Origin: BOG-938 sp035524315
Lineage (GTDB): Bacteria > Pseudomonadota > Alphaproteobacteria > Caulobacterales > Caulobacteraceae
Length of the DNA: 64,000 bases
Direction of reading: 5' to 3'
Assembly: GCA_035524315.1 (NCBI GenBank)
Contig: DATKPD010000078.1
Coordinates: forward strand, 124,001 to 188,000
Shown here: piece by piece, positions 54,465 through 63,574 of the stretch
Position numbering within the stretch: the stretch's first letter is position 1
Layout: each line of letters starts with the position of its first letter
Program-made: the position numbers and the translations under genes
Notes under the pieces: model-generated
The model's input: only the letters and a program-made list of their open reading frames with translations
The model's database searches: none
What the model was told of the DNA's origin: nothing

Positions 54465-54616
54465 GCACGCGTACTCCAACAACGCCCCCGTCCGGCATAG
54501 GCGAGTCGGCGCGGTCGCGGGAGGCCGGATCGGCGCCTGCCCTTGTCGGCGCATGTCAATGTGTGCGGGACGATACGTTGGCTGGGCCTTGTTGTCGGGC
54601 CGGACACCTGGCGCGG

Positions 54617-56083
54617 CTAAGCGCGGGCGAGCGGAAGCACCACCTCGGCCGTCAAGCCACCCGCGCTGGAGTTCAGCACCACGTCGCCGCCATGGGCCTG
54701 GGCCACTGCCCGGGCGATCGACAGGCCCAGACCGACGCCGGGCGAGCCCTGGTGCTGAGCCGCTTCGGTGCGGTAGAATGGAGTGAACACCTTGTCCAAC
54801 TCGCGCTGGGGCAAGCCCGGCCCGGAATCCGCGATCCTGACCACCGCCTCTCCGCCCCGTTCGTCGATCGAGATGCGGGCGCGGCGGCCATATTTGACAG
54901 CGTTGTCTATAAGGTTGGCGAACAGGCGTTGCAGGGCCACGGGATCGCCGTCGATCACGAACGACTGCTCCAGCGGCGCCTCCACGTCCGCGCCCGTCTC
55001 CGCCGCATCGTCCGCCACGCTCGCCACCAGAGAGGTCAGGTCGAGCCTCTCACGCACGCTCGGCGCCGCTGCGTCCCGGCTGAAGGCGATCACCGCGCTG
55101 ATCATGTGCTCCATCTGGGCGACGTCGGACAAGACCGCGTCGCGCACGTCGGGATCGGCCTTTTCCAGCTTGAAGCGGATGCGGGTCAGGGGCGTGCGCA
55201 GGTCGTGCGAGATCGCGCCGACCATGCTCACCCGCTCGGCCACATAGCGCTGCAGGCGCGCCTGCATGGCGTTGAAGGCGCGGGCCGCCACGCCGATCTC
55301 GGCCGGGCCCGAGGGCGCCATCATCGCCGCCTTGGGATCGCGCCCTAGGGCCTCGGCCGAGACGGCGAAGGCTTGGAGGGGCGCGGAAATGCGCCGGGCG
55401 AACCAGTAGCCGACAGGGCCCATCACCAGCGCGCCGCCGACGACCCAGAGCGCCAGGCGCTGCAGCCACTCCATTTCCGGCTCGGGCTCGACCACGGCCC
55501 AGCGTCCGTCGGCCTGACGCCACCCCGCCAGGAACTCGCCGCGCAGCATGGCGCTGTCGGGCCCGAGCCATCTGGGCCCGAACCGATCGCGGGGCACCGG
55601 GCCGGCTCCGCCAAAGGGTTGAGGCGGCGACCCCATGTCGGCGTCGGGACCAAAATCGGGCCCCAAGCCAGGGCCAGGGCCAAGGCTGCGCCCCGGACCT
55701 GGTGCGCCGGGCCGGTTTCCCGACGTCAGCATCACGAACGGCGGCGGCCCTCGGCGGCGCACGCGGACGTCCTCAGCCGCAACCCCGAGCAACCCGGCCA
55801 GGCGCGCGCCCTCGTTATCGTAGGGCAGGCTGCGCATCAGCTCCGGGGGCGCGGCGTCAAGCAGCCGGCGCTTGAGGGCGCGGTGCTGGTCGCTGGCGAA
55901 GCTCTCGCCCCTGAGCGCGGCCGCCACCTGCACCAGGCTGTAGACGGGCGGGGCGGTTGGCGGCAGCAGATATACCGCCAGGATCGTCACCGCCTGGGCG
56001 GCGATCACCGTGCCCATGACCAAGGCGATCACCTGGGCGGTCAGGGTCAGCCGCACCCGCTCAGGAGGCCCGGCTCTGGTCAT
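54617..56083 (-). CDS. sensor histidine kinase (OmpR-system partner)
   Basis: 488 residues from an ATG at 56083 that overlaps the regulator stop (ATGA). Two membrane helices (about 12-38, 225-245) flank a periplasmic region rich in Pro and Gly. Then HAMP, HisKA (AISHDLRTPLTRIRFKLE), HATPase N-box NLIDNAVKYG, and G boxes DSGPGLP and GVGLGLSIARA. It works with the regulator immediately upstream in the same operon as the EF-hand gene. Confidence 0.92.
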   Translation of the reverse strand: MTRAGPPERVRLTLTAQVIALVMGTVIAAQAVTILAVYLLPPTAPPVYSLVQVAAALRGESFASDQHRALKRRLLDAAPPELMRSLPYDNEGARLAGLLGVAAEDVRVRRRGPPPFVMLTSGNRPGAPGPGRSLGPGPGLGPDFGPDADMGSPPQPFGGAGPVPRDRFGPRWLGPDSAMLRGEFLAGWRQADGRWAVVEPEPEMEWLQRLALWVVGGALVMGPVGYWFARRISAPLQAFAVSAEALGRDPKAAMMAPSGPAEIGVAARAFNAMQARLQRYVAERVSMVGAISHDLRTPLTRIRFKLEKADPDVRDAVLSDVAQMEHMISAVIAFSRDAAAPSVRERLDLTSLVASVADDAAETGADVEAPLEQSFVIDGDPVALQRLFANLIDNAVKYGRRARISIDERGGEAVVRIADSGPGLPQRELDKVFTPFYRTEAAQHQGSPGVGLGLSIARAVAQAHGGDVVLNSSAGGLTAEVVLPLARA

Positions 56084-56781
56084 TCGCGGCTGACCGCGCA
56101 CGCCAGTAGATAGCCCGCGCCCCGCTGGGTGCGGATCAGCGCGCCGCCGCCATGGATCGACAGCTTGCGACGCAGGCGGCTGACCAGAAGGTCGATGGCG
56201 CGGCTCTCCGGATCGCTCTGGCCCGGCGCCAGAAGCTCGTCGCGCGTCATCACCTGCTGCGGCCGCAGAAGCAGGGCGCCGAGCACCGAAGACTCGATGG
56301 CCGTGAGCAGGATAAGGGCGCCGTCCGGCGCGCGCAGTTCACGGCGGGCGGAATTGTAGCGGAAGCCCTCGAAGGTGAACTCGGGCGCTGCCAAGGCCTT
56401 CGGTCCGTCCCCGCGCCGGCGCAGGACCGCGCGGGCGCGCGCCAGCAGCTCGCGTGGACTGAAAGGCTTGGCCAAGTAGTCGTCCGCGCCCAGCTCAAGG
56501 CCCAGGACTCGGTCGATTTCCTCGCCCGCGGCGCTGACCATGATCACCGCCGGCTCGCCGGCCTGCACCAGCCGGCGGCAGATCGAAAGGCCGTCCTCGC
56601 CAGGCAGCATGAGGTCGAGGATCACCAGATCGACAGGGCCATCCGCCAGGGCCTTGTCCATCGCCTTGGCGTCCGCAGCCGTGTCGATCGTGAACTCGTA
56701 ATCGCTGAGGTAGCGGCGCATCTGCTCGCGCAGCTCGGCGTTGTCATCGACGATGAGCAGTCGTTTGGCGCCGGGAATCAT
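56080..56781 (-). CDS. OmpR-type response regulator
   Basis: 233 residues from ATG 56781; a longer frame to 56979 runs into the EF-hand gene and is not supported. Receiver with Asp in LVILDLMLPGEDG, Lys in YLAKPFSPREL, and a C-terminal winged helix ending in RAIDLLVSRLRRKLSIHGGG. Four-base overlap with the kinase. The EF-hand gene ends 100 bases upstream on the same strand, so all three may be co-transcribed. Confidence 0.92.
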   Translation of the reverse strand: MIPGAKRLLIVDDNAELREQMRRYLSDYEFTIDTAADAKAMDKALADGPVDLVILDLMLPGEDGLSICRRLVQAGEPAVIMVSAAGEEIDRVLGLELGADDYLAKPFSPRELLARARAVLRRRGDGPKALAAPEFTFEGFRYNSARRELRAPDGALILLTAIESSVLGALLLRPQQVMTRDELLAPGQSDPESRAIDLLVSRLRRKLSIHGGGALIRTQRGAGYLLACAVSRE

Positions 56782-56881
56782 GACGAAGCGGGTTTCAAAG
56801 CAAGACCTGACGTGACGTCGGATTGTGGACCTTTTACGGCGAAGCCGGCGCGCCAGCCGGGCAAGGCGCGCCGGCCCCCTG

Positions 56882-57715
56882 CTAGGCCACCGCCTGGGTC
56901 GAGGATGTGGCAGACTGACTGAAGCCCGAATATTGGCTTTGAGTCCATTGCAGCAGGGCGCTGGCCAGCTCCGCCGCAAGGGTCTCGCTGCTCGGCGTGC
57001 TCGCAGCGGGGTCGGTTGTCGACGCGGCGGTCAAGGTGGAGCCGCTAGAACCGCTGGTGGCCGTCGCGGCGGTCGAACCGTCGCTGGCTGTGCCAGTAGT
57101 GGAGTGCGCGCCATCTGAGCTCCAGGCGCCCGGCGGCGGCCCAGGCGGCGGGCCCGAAGGCGCGCTTTGCGCCATGTCCTGGGCCATCGACTCAAGGCCA
57201 CTGGCCAGTTCGGAACTCGACAGCTCCCCATCCCCGTTGGCGTCAAGGGCCGAGAAGGCGCTGGAGAGAGCGCTGGACGACGAGGTGTCCCCCGAGCTCA
57301 CGCCCAGGGCAGTCTCAATGTCCGACAGACTGATCGAGCCGTCGCTGTTCGTGCCGAGGGCGCTGGTTAGGTCACTGGCCAGGGTGCTGGCCGCGGTGTC
57401 CAGATCGGTCGAGGCGGTGGACGCCGAACTGCTGGATGACGCGCTTGAGGCGGACGAGGACGTCGCACTCGAGCCGGCTTGGACCGAGGTCAAGGCCGAC
57501 AATGTATCAGAACCGAAGAGATACGAACCGCTATTGGAAGGCGACGGGCCAGGGGGCGGACTGGGGGGCGGGCCCTGTCCATCCCCGGCAGAATTTGCCG
57601 CTTGGGAAGAGTCTGCCGAAGAGGTGGCGGATGCGCTGGCCGCGCTGCTCTGGGCCAGCAACTGCTGCAGGAGGTAGTTTTGTGAGGCTACTCCCGTCGC
57701 GCTGCTTGTAATCAT
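56882..57715 (-). CDS. low-complexity EF-hand protein
   Basis: 277 residues from ATG 57715, with CGGAG seven bases upstream. Ser/Thr/Ala-rich linkers surround two EF-hand loops: a canonical one DANGDGELSSSE (residues about 165-176) and a degenerate one with Gly at position 1 (TNSDGSISLSDIE). Pro-rich blocks (GPPPGPPPGAW) flank them. No signal peptide. It precedes an OmpR-type two-component pair, so it may be its target or a calcium-linked partner; both are guesses. Confidence 0.78.
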   Translation of the reverse strand: MITSSATGVASQNYLLQQLLAQSSAASASATSSADSSQAANSAGDGQGPPPSPPPGPSPSNSGSYLFGSDTLSALTSVQAGSSATSSSASSASSSSSASTASTDLDTAASTLASDLTSALGTNSDGSISLSDIETALGVSSGDTSSSSALSSAFSALDANGDGELSSSELASGLESMAQDMAQSAPSGPPPGPPPGAWSSDGAHSTTGTASDGSTAATATSGSSGSTLTAASTTDPAASTPSSETLAAELASALLQWTQSQYSGFSQSATSSTQAVA

Positions 57716-57809
57716 GAATAGGCTCCGAGATGGATCGTCCTGCGCGGGGTGCGAAAGACGCTCGGAAGGTGCAAGAAGCGCGCGGGAGCCGGGCCTTCCC
57801 GCGCGGCCT

Positions 57810-57865
57810 CGAGATTGTATCAAATCCGATAACTTACTGTATATATGAAATAATTTACAGATGAG
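57810..57865 (-). promoter_or_regulatory. AT-rich promoter region before the EF-hand operon
   Basis: An AT-rich stretch with CTGTA and TACAG arms (57837-57841, 57856-57860) and TATATAT, in otherwise GC-rich DNA about 120 bases upstream of the EF-hand ATG. Likely promoter; exact -10/-35 boxes cannot be set. Confidence 0.35.
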
Positions 57866-57923
57866 CGTCCAGCGCGCCTCAACTGCCGTCCACTGGCGGC
57901 ACCGGACCGATCCCGGGGGCCGG

Positions 57924-58388
57924 TCAGGCCACCAGTTGCCGGGCGTTGGCCTGACAGCAGGACGTGAGCCGCTCGGCCGCCAGCAGCGTCAGCAACCGAT
58001 TCCCGTGTGGAAGAACAGCCTCGGCCAAAGCCTCCCGAGTGTCGACCATCGCCGGAATGGGTTGGAGGGCGGCGCTGTCGACCGTCAGGGTGTCTTGCAC
58101 CGCATCGACCAGCAGGCCGCTTGTCTGGCCGTCGTGATCGATGACGATGATCACGCTGCGCGCGCCCACGTCGGCCTGGCCCAGGCCCAGCAGGTGCTGC
58201 AGGTCCACCACCGGCATCACGCAGCCGCGCAGGTTGATCACCCCAAGGATGAAGTCGGGGGCCAGAGGCACCGGGGTGGCCTTGGTCCACCCCCGGATCT
58301 CGCGCACCGAAGCGATCGACATGCAGAAGCTTTGCCCACCTACGTCGAACGAGATCAGTTCCAAAGCCTTGGCGCCGGAAGCCAGCAT
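57924..58388 (-). CDS. cheW: chemotaxis coupling protein CheW
   Basis: 154-residue CheW-domain protein (ELISFDVGGQSFCMSIASVR, DFILGVINLRGCVMPVVDL, GLLVDAVQDTLTV). Its start overlaps the MCP stop by one base, so it is coupled to it. It would link the MCP to a CheA kinase encoded elsewhere; no other che gene is in the window. The C-terminal 20 residues after the CheW fold are Cys- and Ala-rich. Confidence 0.93.
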   Translation of the reverse strand: MLASGAKALELISFDVGGQSFCMSIASVREIRGWTKATPVPLAPDFILGVINLRGCVMPVVDLQHLLGLGQADVGARSVIIVIDHDGQTSGLLVDAVQDTLTVDSAALQPIPAMVDTREALAEAVLPHGNRLLTLLAAERLTSCCQANARQLVA

Positions 58389-59875
58389 CAGAATTCCTCC
58401 CAGGTTTCGCCGCCGTTGACCACCTGGCGTAGGCGTCCTTGCAACTCGCGCGCGGCGCTGGGGCTGCGTGCGGCAGCCACCGTCGGCCGGGACGCGGCCC
58501 GCTGCGGCGCGGCGCCGATCTGGAACTTGGCAATGGCCTGGCCCAGTTCGTTGGACCTGGCGTGCATCTGGGCCGCCGCGGCGGTCGCCTGTTCGACCAT
58601 GGCGGCGTTCTGTTGCGTCACCTGGTCCATCTCGTTGACCGCCGCATTGACCAGCGCCAGTCCCGTCGACTGTTCCTCCGACGAGCGCGCGATGTCCGAG
58701 ATCAGCTTGTCGATCTGCACCGCCCGCTCGACCAGCCCCGACAGGGCCTGGCCCGTGGCGCCGACGTAGTTCACGCCCTTCTCGACCTGCTCGCGCGAAG
58801 ACGAGATCAGCGCCTTGATCTCCTTGGCCGCCTCGGCCGAGCGTTGCGCCAGCGCGCGCACCTCCTGGGCGACCACCGCGAAGCCGCGGCCCGCGTCGCC
58901 CGCACGGGCTGCCTCGACCCCCGCGTTGAGCGCCAGAAGATTGGTCTGAAACGCGATCTCGTCGATCACGCCGATGATCTCGGTGATCTTGCGTGAGCTC
59001 TGCTCGATCGCCCCCATGGCTACAACCGCCTCGCTGACGATCTTGCCAGATTTCTCGGCCTCGCCCTTGGCGCCCGAGGCGGCGTTGGACGCTTCACGCG
59101 CGCCCGACGCGCTGCTCTTGACCGTTGCCGTGACCTGGTCGAGCGCCGCGGCGGTTTCCTCAAGGCTGGCCGCCTGCTGCTCGGTGCGACGCGACAGGTT
59201 GTTGGACGCCTCGGCGATTTCGCTAGCGCCGGTCAGGAGCGGCGCGGTGCTCTCCGCGATGAGGGCGAAGGCCTGGCGCAGGCTGGCCACCGCCGAATTG
59301 AAGTTGGCCTTGAGGGCGGCGTAGCCGCTGGAGAACTCCGCGTCGATGGCCACCGTGAGGTCGCCCGCGGACAGGCCCTGCAGGGCTACCGCCAGGGTCT
59401 CCACCACTTGGCCCTGCTCGGTTTCGGCCGCTTTCCGGGCCTGCTCGTTCTTGATGTTGCGCTGCTCGGCCTCGGTGATGTCGGAGGCGATCTTCATCAC
59501 GCCGACCGGCCGGCCTTCCCGGTTCAATACCGGATTGTAGGAGGCCTGAATCCAAACCTCGCGCCCGCCCTTGGCGAGGCGACGAAACTTGGAAGCGACG
59601 AAGACGCCGCTGTTGAGCTTGGCCCAGAACGCCCGGTAGTCCTCGGATCGGACTTCGCCGGGATCGACAAAGAGCGAGTGATGTTGCCCGACGATTTCCG
59701 GCAGGCTGTATCCCAAGGCGCGGCAGAAGTTTTCGTTCGCCGTGACGATGATGCCGTCGAGCGCGAACTCGATGATCGCCTGGGATCGGGATATGGCGTC
59801 AAACTTGAGTTGGAGAGCCTCAAAACTATTTAAAGTTGCGTTTGCCGCCGCCCGGGACCGTTGTGAGAATATCAT
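58388..59875 (-). CDS. soluble PAS-containing methyl-accepting chemotaxis protein
   Basis: 495 residues from ATG 59875, with GGAGG eight bases upstream. An N-terminal PAS domain (about 20-140, LDGIIVTANENFCRALGYSL) is followed by a signalling hairpin with the tip EIAFQTNLLALNAGVEAARAG. It has no membrane helix, so it senses inside the cell, perhaps redox or oxygen through PAS. The C-terminus ends in TWEEF, resembling the NWETF pentapeptide that tethers CheR/CheB. It is coupled to CheW. Confidence 0.93.
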   Translation of the reverse strand: MIFSQRSRAAANATLNSFEALQLKFDAISRSQAIIEFALDGIIVTANENFCRALGYSLPEIVGQHHSLFVDPGEVRSEDYRAFWAKLNSGVFVASKFRRLAKGGREVWIQASYNPVLNREGRPVGVMKIASDITEAEQRNIKNEQARKAAETEQGQVVETLAVALQGLSAGDLTVAIDAEFSSGYAALKANFNSAVASLRQAFALIAESTAPLLTGASEIAEASNNLSRRTEQQAASLEETAAALDQVTATVKSSASGAREASNAASGAKGEAEKSGKIVSEAVVAMGAIEQSSRKITEIIGVIDEIAFQTNLLALNAGVEAARAGDAGRGFAVVAQEVRALAQRSAEAAKEIKALISSSREQVEKGVNYVGATGQALSGLVERAVQIDKLISDIARSSEEQSTGLALVNAAVNEMDQVTQQNAAMVEQATAAAAQMHARSNELGQAIAKFQIGAAPQRAASRPTVAAARSPSAARELQGRLRQVVNGGETWEEF

Positions 59876-60309
59876 GACGCCAACCTCCGCCGTGGATTGA
59901 TTTGCGCGCTGGAATGCAGACCCCTGTACTACGTGGCGCACGCGTAGCATTTTCATTCGGACGCCCAACGAGTCGCCCAATTCAGTCAATTACGAAACAT
60001 CACGGATATTACATTTACAGTATTAGAAGCATTACGGATTTGCAATTCACTTAACAGGTCACAGTATTCAGTTTCAGTCCTAAACTATTAATAAAATCCC
60101 GCGATTCGATTACCAGCAGAGTGGCCAAAGCGTCGCACCTAGACCATCGCGGGGCGCGCCGAGCGGCGCCTTCCCACGCGGACGGTCCACGACAATCGCT
60201 TCGCCAGCTCACGGATCAAATGTCCGCGCGAGCCGGAACAGGCGCCGCGCCGCCGCATTGATTGAGCGCGGCCCTGTCGGCCGCAGCGCGACATCAGGAG
60301 ATTTTTCAG
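59876..60309. other. intergenic with an AT-rich island, no gene seen
   Basis: 434 bases between the divergent MCP and CsbD genes. About 59985-60110 is strikingly AT-rich for this genome (TTACATTTACAG, CTAAACTATTAATAAAATC), probably promoters of both genes. No supported open frame. Confidence 0.5.
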
Positions 60310-60489
60310 ATGAACAAGCAACAGATCGAAGGCGCCACTCAGAAAGCCGTCGGCTCGGCCAAGGACGCCACGGGCCGCGCCATCGGCAGCGAGAAGCTGC
60401 AAGCCGAAGGCTTGGCCGACAAGGCCGCCGGCTCAGCCAAGCAAGCCTATGGCGACGTCAAGAACGCCGCGCACAAGGCGACCCGCTAG
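60310..60489 (+). CDS. CsbD-family stress protein
   Basis: 59 residues typical of CsbD-like proteins: MNKQQIEGATQKAVGSAKDA start, repeated polar-Ala-Gly helices. GGAG nine bases before the ATG. These small proteins accumulate in general stress; biochemical function unknown. Confidence 0.85.
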   Translation: MNKQQIEGATQKAVGSAKDATGRAIGSEKLQAEGLADKAAGSAKQAYGDVKNAAHKATR

Positions 60490-60504
60490 ATTTGAACTGA
60501 CCAA

Positions 60505-60550
60505 GGGCGCGGGCGGCCAGAGTGTCTTGCGACAACGGGCCCCCGCGCCC
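60505..60550 (+). terminator. inverted repeat after csbD-like gene
   Basis: Perfect nine-base arms GGGCGCGGG and CCCGCGCCC with a 28-base loop, starting 15 bases after the CsbD stop. No T-run follows, so it could be a weak terminator. Confidence 0.4.
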
Positions 60551-60644
60551 TCCGCCTGTTCGGCGTTTGTTGCCGGCGGGCGATCCCGCCGTCGCGACGG
60601 ACCGCTCGCGCGACCTCAGGCGAGGCGCAAGACATGACCTCTCA

Positions 60645-61889
60645 TTAAAGCGTGACGGAGCGGCCCTTCCGCGGCTCTGCCTTCTTGACCACCGTATGTT
60701 GGCCTTTGTCGCCGCCGGGGCGCAGGCAGTCGAATACCTGCACGGTAGAAGGCTTCTTGGGCAGCCTCAACACCTCCGGATGAGCCAGGGTCAGGCGCGC
60801 GTCGTCGTAGCCCGCGCGCCAGTGATCCTCCATAGTCTGGCGCGAGAACTCATAATCCTTGGACTGACCTTCGTAGATCGGCGAGCGGTAGATCAGCTGC
60901 ACGATGTTGAACACCGCCGAGCTGGTTTCATGGGCCAGCAGCTTGGCAGACTCGGACTGGGCCAGCTCGGGCGGCAGCTGCACCAGCAGATCGTTTAGGG
61001 CGGCGCGCATCTGTTGGGCCTTGCGGAACTTGTCGGTCTCGGCCCGGGTGCGGCTGGAGAACTGAATGTCCTTCATGCGCACCCCGACCGTGGCCAGATC
61101 CTCCGGCAGATTGCCCACGGCGCTCCACAGATCGACCTGCAGGATCAGCGAGTCCAGTTCGCTCGGCGCCGACAACACCCAGTCTAGCGGGGTATTGGAG
61201 ACCAGGCCGCCGTCCCAGTAGTACTCGCCGCCGATTTCGACAGGCGGAAATGCTGGCGGCAAGGCTCCGCTGGCCATGATGTGCTCCGGGCCGATCGTCT
61301 CCCGCGCGTTGTCGAAATAGACAAAGTTGCCAGTGCGCACATTGACGGCGCCGACGCTGACGCGAATCTCGCGGGCGTTGATCCGGTCGAAGTCCGCCAG
61401 GCGTTCAAGGGTCGAGCGCAAGGGCGCGGTGTCGTACCAGCTGATCGCGCCCGGGGTGCCCTTGGGTTGCAGGGGCGCGGGCGGGAAGCGCGGGACGAAG
61501 AACTCGGGCACCCCGTTGAACAGGGCGCCCTCCGCCGCAACCTGGTTGGCCAATCCTCGGATATAGTTGGCGTACATGCTGGGCCACAGGCCGCCGACCC
61601 ATGCCGGCGTTGCCGTCCCCGCGCTGACGGTCTCCCAGAACGAACGCAGCTTTTCCACACGCCGTTCGGGCGCATTGCCGGCGATGATGGCGGTATTGAT
61701 CGCGCCGATCGAGATTCCCGCCACCCAGGTGGGCCGGATTCCGTGCTCGTCCAGGGCCTGATAGACCCCGCCCTGATAGGCGCCGAGCGCGCCGCCGCCC
61801 TGCAGCACCAGGGCCACGCTCTCGAACGCCGTGCCCGACTCCTGTGCCGCCTGCGCCGGGGCGCGGTCCTGCTTGCCCAGATCGGTCAT
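60645..61889 (-). CDS. patatin-like phospholipase with DUF3734 C-terminus
   Basis: 414 residues from ATG 61889 (an alternative ATG at 61901 overlaps the upstream gene). Oxyanion GGGALGAYQGG, nucleophile Ser in GISIGAIN, and catalytic Asp in YWDGGLVSNTPL make a Ser-Asp dyad lipid hydrolase. The C-terminal YEGQSKDYEFSRQTMEDHW segment is the DUF3734 extension. It follows the CMD-family gene on the same strand. Confidence 0.9.
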   Translation of the reverse strand: MTDLGKQDRAPAQAAQESGTAFESVALVLQGGGALGAYQGGVYQALDEHGIRPTWVAGISIGAINTAIIAGNAPERRVEKLRSFWETVSAGTATPAWVGGLWPSMYANYIRGLANQVAAEGALFNGVPEFFVPRFPPAPLQPKGTPGAISWYDTAPLRSTLERLADFDRINAREIRVSVGAVNVRTGNFVYFDNARETIGPEHIMASGALPPAFPPVEIGGEYYWDGGLVSNTPLDWVLSAPSELDSLILQVDLWSAVGNLPEDLATVGVRMKDIQFSSRTRAETDKFRKAQQMRAALNDLLVQLPPELAQSESAKLLAHETSSAVFNIVQLIYRSPIYEGQSKDYEFSRQTMEDHWRAGYDDARLTLAHPEVLRLPKKPSTVQVFDCLRPGGDKGQHTVVKKAEPRKGRSVTL

Positions 61890-61893
61890 GGAG

Positions 61894-62460
61894 CTACTCA
61901 TGGTCTGGAACCGGCACGTTGTAGGCATTGAGGGTGGTTGAGACGAGGCTGTACAGCCCCACCAGATAAAACATCTCGTTGGCGCCGTGCTGGCCGAACG
62001 TGTCCACCGCCAGGCGGTAGAGCGGCTCGGGCAGGGTCCCGCCACGCACCAGCTTGTAGGCCACATCGTAGGCCACGCTCTCCTCCGCGCTCAGGTCGGA
62101 CGGCTTGATGTCGCCTACCAGGCTGGCCAGGCGCTCGCGCTTCATCCCCTCGCGCTCGGCCACCGCAATGTGAGCATAGATTTCATAGGCCGCGTCAAAC
62201 CGGGCCCCCACCACCAGGATCACGATCTGCCGGACATCGTCGTCCAGGCTTGCCCCGGCGGTCATGGCCAGGGTCAGATCCCAGATCGCCTTGCCGATGG
62301 CCGGCTCGTGCAGCCAGGGATTCCAAGGACCCATCAGGGCGCCGTCCTCGCGCACCGCCTTGAACGCGTTGAAATTGCTGGAAATGCCCTTATTCATGTC
62401 CTCGTAGAGCGGCTTTTGCTCGGCCGTCAGGTCGGCGGGGGCGATCAGGGGCAGCCGCAT
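61894..62460 (-). CDS. carboxymuconolactone decarboxylase (CMD)-family protein
   Basis: 188 residues from ATG 62460 with AGGA eight bases upstream. Helical CMD/AhpD-like fold (VRQIVILVVGARFDAAYEIY), but without the CxxC of AhpD, so peroxidase activity is unlikely. Its stop lies 5 bases from the patatin ATG, so the two are co-transcribed. True decarboxylase activity is not assured in this broad family. Confidence 0.82.
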   Translation of the reverse strand: MRLPLIAPADLTAEQKPLYEDMNKGISSNFNAFKAVREDGALMGPWNPWLHEPAIGKAIWDLTLAMTAGASLDDDVRQIVILVVGARFDAAYEIYAHIAVAEREGMKRERLASLVGDIKPSDLSAEESVAYDVAYKLVRGGTLPEPLYRLAVDTFGQHGANEMFYLVGLYSLVSTTLNAYNVPVPDHE

Positions 62461-62897
62461 GGAGGTTTTCCTGGCGTTGGTGTGGGCGGACGCGGCGATA
62501 GGGTCTGCGATGGCGAGCGATCGCGGCGCCGCCCCCAAGGCCGGTTAGATAAGCGTCTGATGTGAAGGTTGTTCCTTGGCGCAGGGCCCATGGCCGGATC
62601 GAACCTCCCGATGTCGCCTTGCGCAGCCAAGCAAGCGGGAAAATGCGTCAATAGATCGACCAAGACCGCCGTCGGCGCAGGTGGGCGTGGCCCGTCGCGC
62701 GCGGACGGCCAGGCGCCGAAGGGCGGAAAGCGTGTTCCTGACCGATATTGCGGGGTTCGCCGGGCCGCAGGCGTTCGCCGCCGCCGATCGCTTCGCAATC
62801 AACCCACGCCTGGGCGCCACCCTCGCGGCGGTCCGCCGTCGGCGCTCTGACCGCGCCCGCCGCGGGCGCGCCGCGGCGGGTCGGGTCTTGGCGCGCC
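62461..62897. other. intergenic, no supported gene
   Basis: 437 GC-rich bases. Open frames exist on both strands but have no domain or ribosome-binding site. A hairpin at 62852-62870 is the only feature noted. Confidence 0.5.
62852..62870 (-). terminator. GC hairpin downstream of cytochrome c prime
   Basis: Arms CGCGCCCG and CGGGCGCG with a three-base loop, 27 bases after the cytochrome stop on the minus strand. No T-run, so terminator activity is uncertain. Confidence 0.4.
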
Positions 62898-63380
62898 TCA
62901 GCCTTGTGGCTTGGGCGGCGGCGCTTCGCGATACATCGAATGGCAAGCGCCGCAATTGGTCTTGCCGAAGTCGCCGAAGGCCGCCTGAACGTCGGCGGGC
63001 GCGCCGCTGGCGATGACGCCCGACAGCTTGTTGGCGCTATCGGCCATAGCGGCGAACTTGGCCACGAACGCGTCGTGGTCGGTCCAGATCGCCGCCTTGG
63101 CGTGGCTCACGCCGGGCATGTCGGTCGAGCTCGTTCCCGCCGGCCAAAGGGTTTCGAGCTTGGCGGCGGTGGCGGCCATATCGCTGGCGGCCTTCGCGGC
63201 CGCGGCCTTGTCGCCCATGCCCTTGGCGTAGTCGCCGATCGCCTTGGAGTCCGGACCGAAGGTCTTCATCGCGGCCTGCCGAGCGCTGACCGCGTCGGCT
63301 GCGGACTGGGCCGATGCGACGGCCGTTCCGAGCGCCAGCACGCCGAGGGCGATCACGCTCGCTTTTCCAAATCTGTTCAT
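62898..63380 (-). CDS. cytochrome c prime-type protein
   Basis: 160 residues: signal peptide (about 24 residues, ending ASAQS), a helical body with MKTFGPDSKAIGDYAKGMG, and the haem motif CGACH close to the C-terminus (about 145). This layout is that of cytochrome c prime / c556, a periplasmic four-helix haem protein that can bind NO or CO. It stands alone. Confidence 0.9.
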   Translation of the reverse strand: MNRFGKASVIALGVLALGTAVASAQSAADAVSARQAAMKTFGPDSKAIGDYAKGMGDKAAAAKAASDMAATAAKLETLWPAGTSSTDMPGVSHAKAAIWTDHDAFVAKFAAMADSANKLSGVIASGAPADVQAAFGDFGKTNCGACHSMYREAPPPKPQG

Positions 63381-63574
63381 GTGTTTCCTGGGCCTTCTGT
63401 TTGTTCGACGCGCATCGATAAGGCTTGCGCGGTCAAGCCGAGACTTTGGTCCAGCAGGGCTGGCGCAATCGATCCGCGCACGCCAGCCTTAGCCTTTATT
63501 CGACGTTTTAATGCAATCGTTTTTCAGTTCGTTGCCCGTCGGATGAAGCCATCGGTTGTGGGCCGCGGCAAGCC

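Noticed and set aside
62545..62955. Open frames on both strands in the 62.5-62.9 kb gap
   Set aside because: Arg/Ala-rich with no ribosome-binding site or domain; the region is simply GC-rich intergenic DNA.
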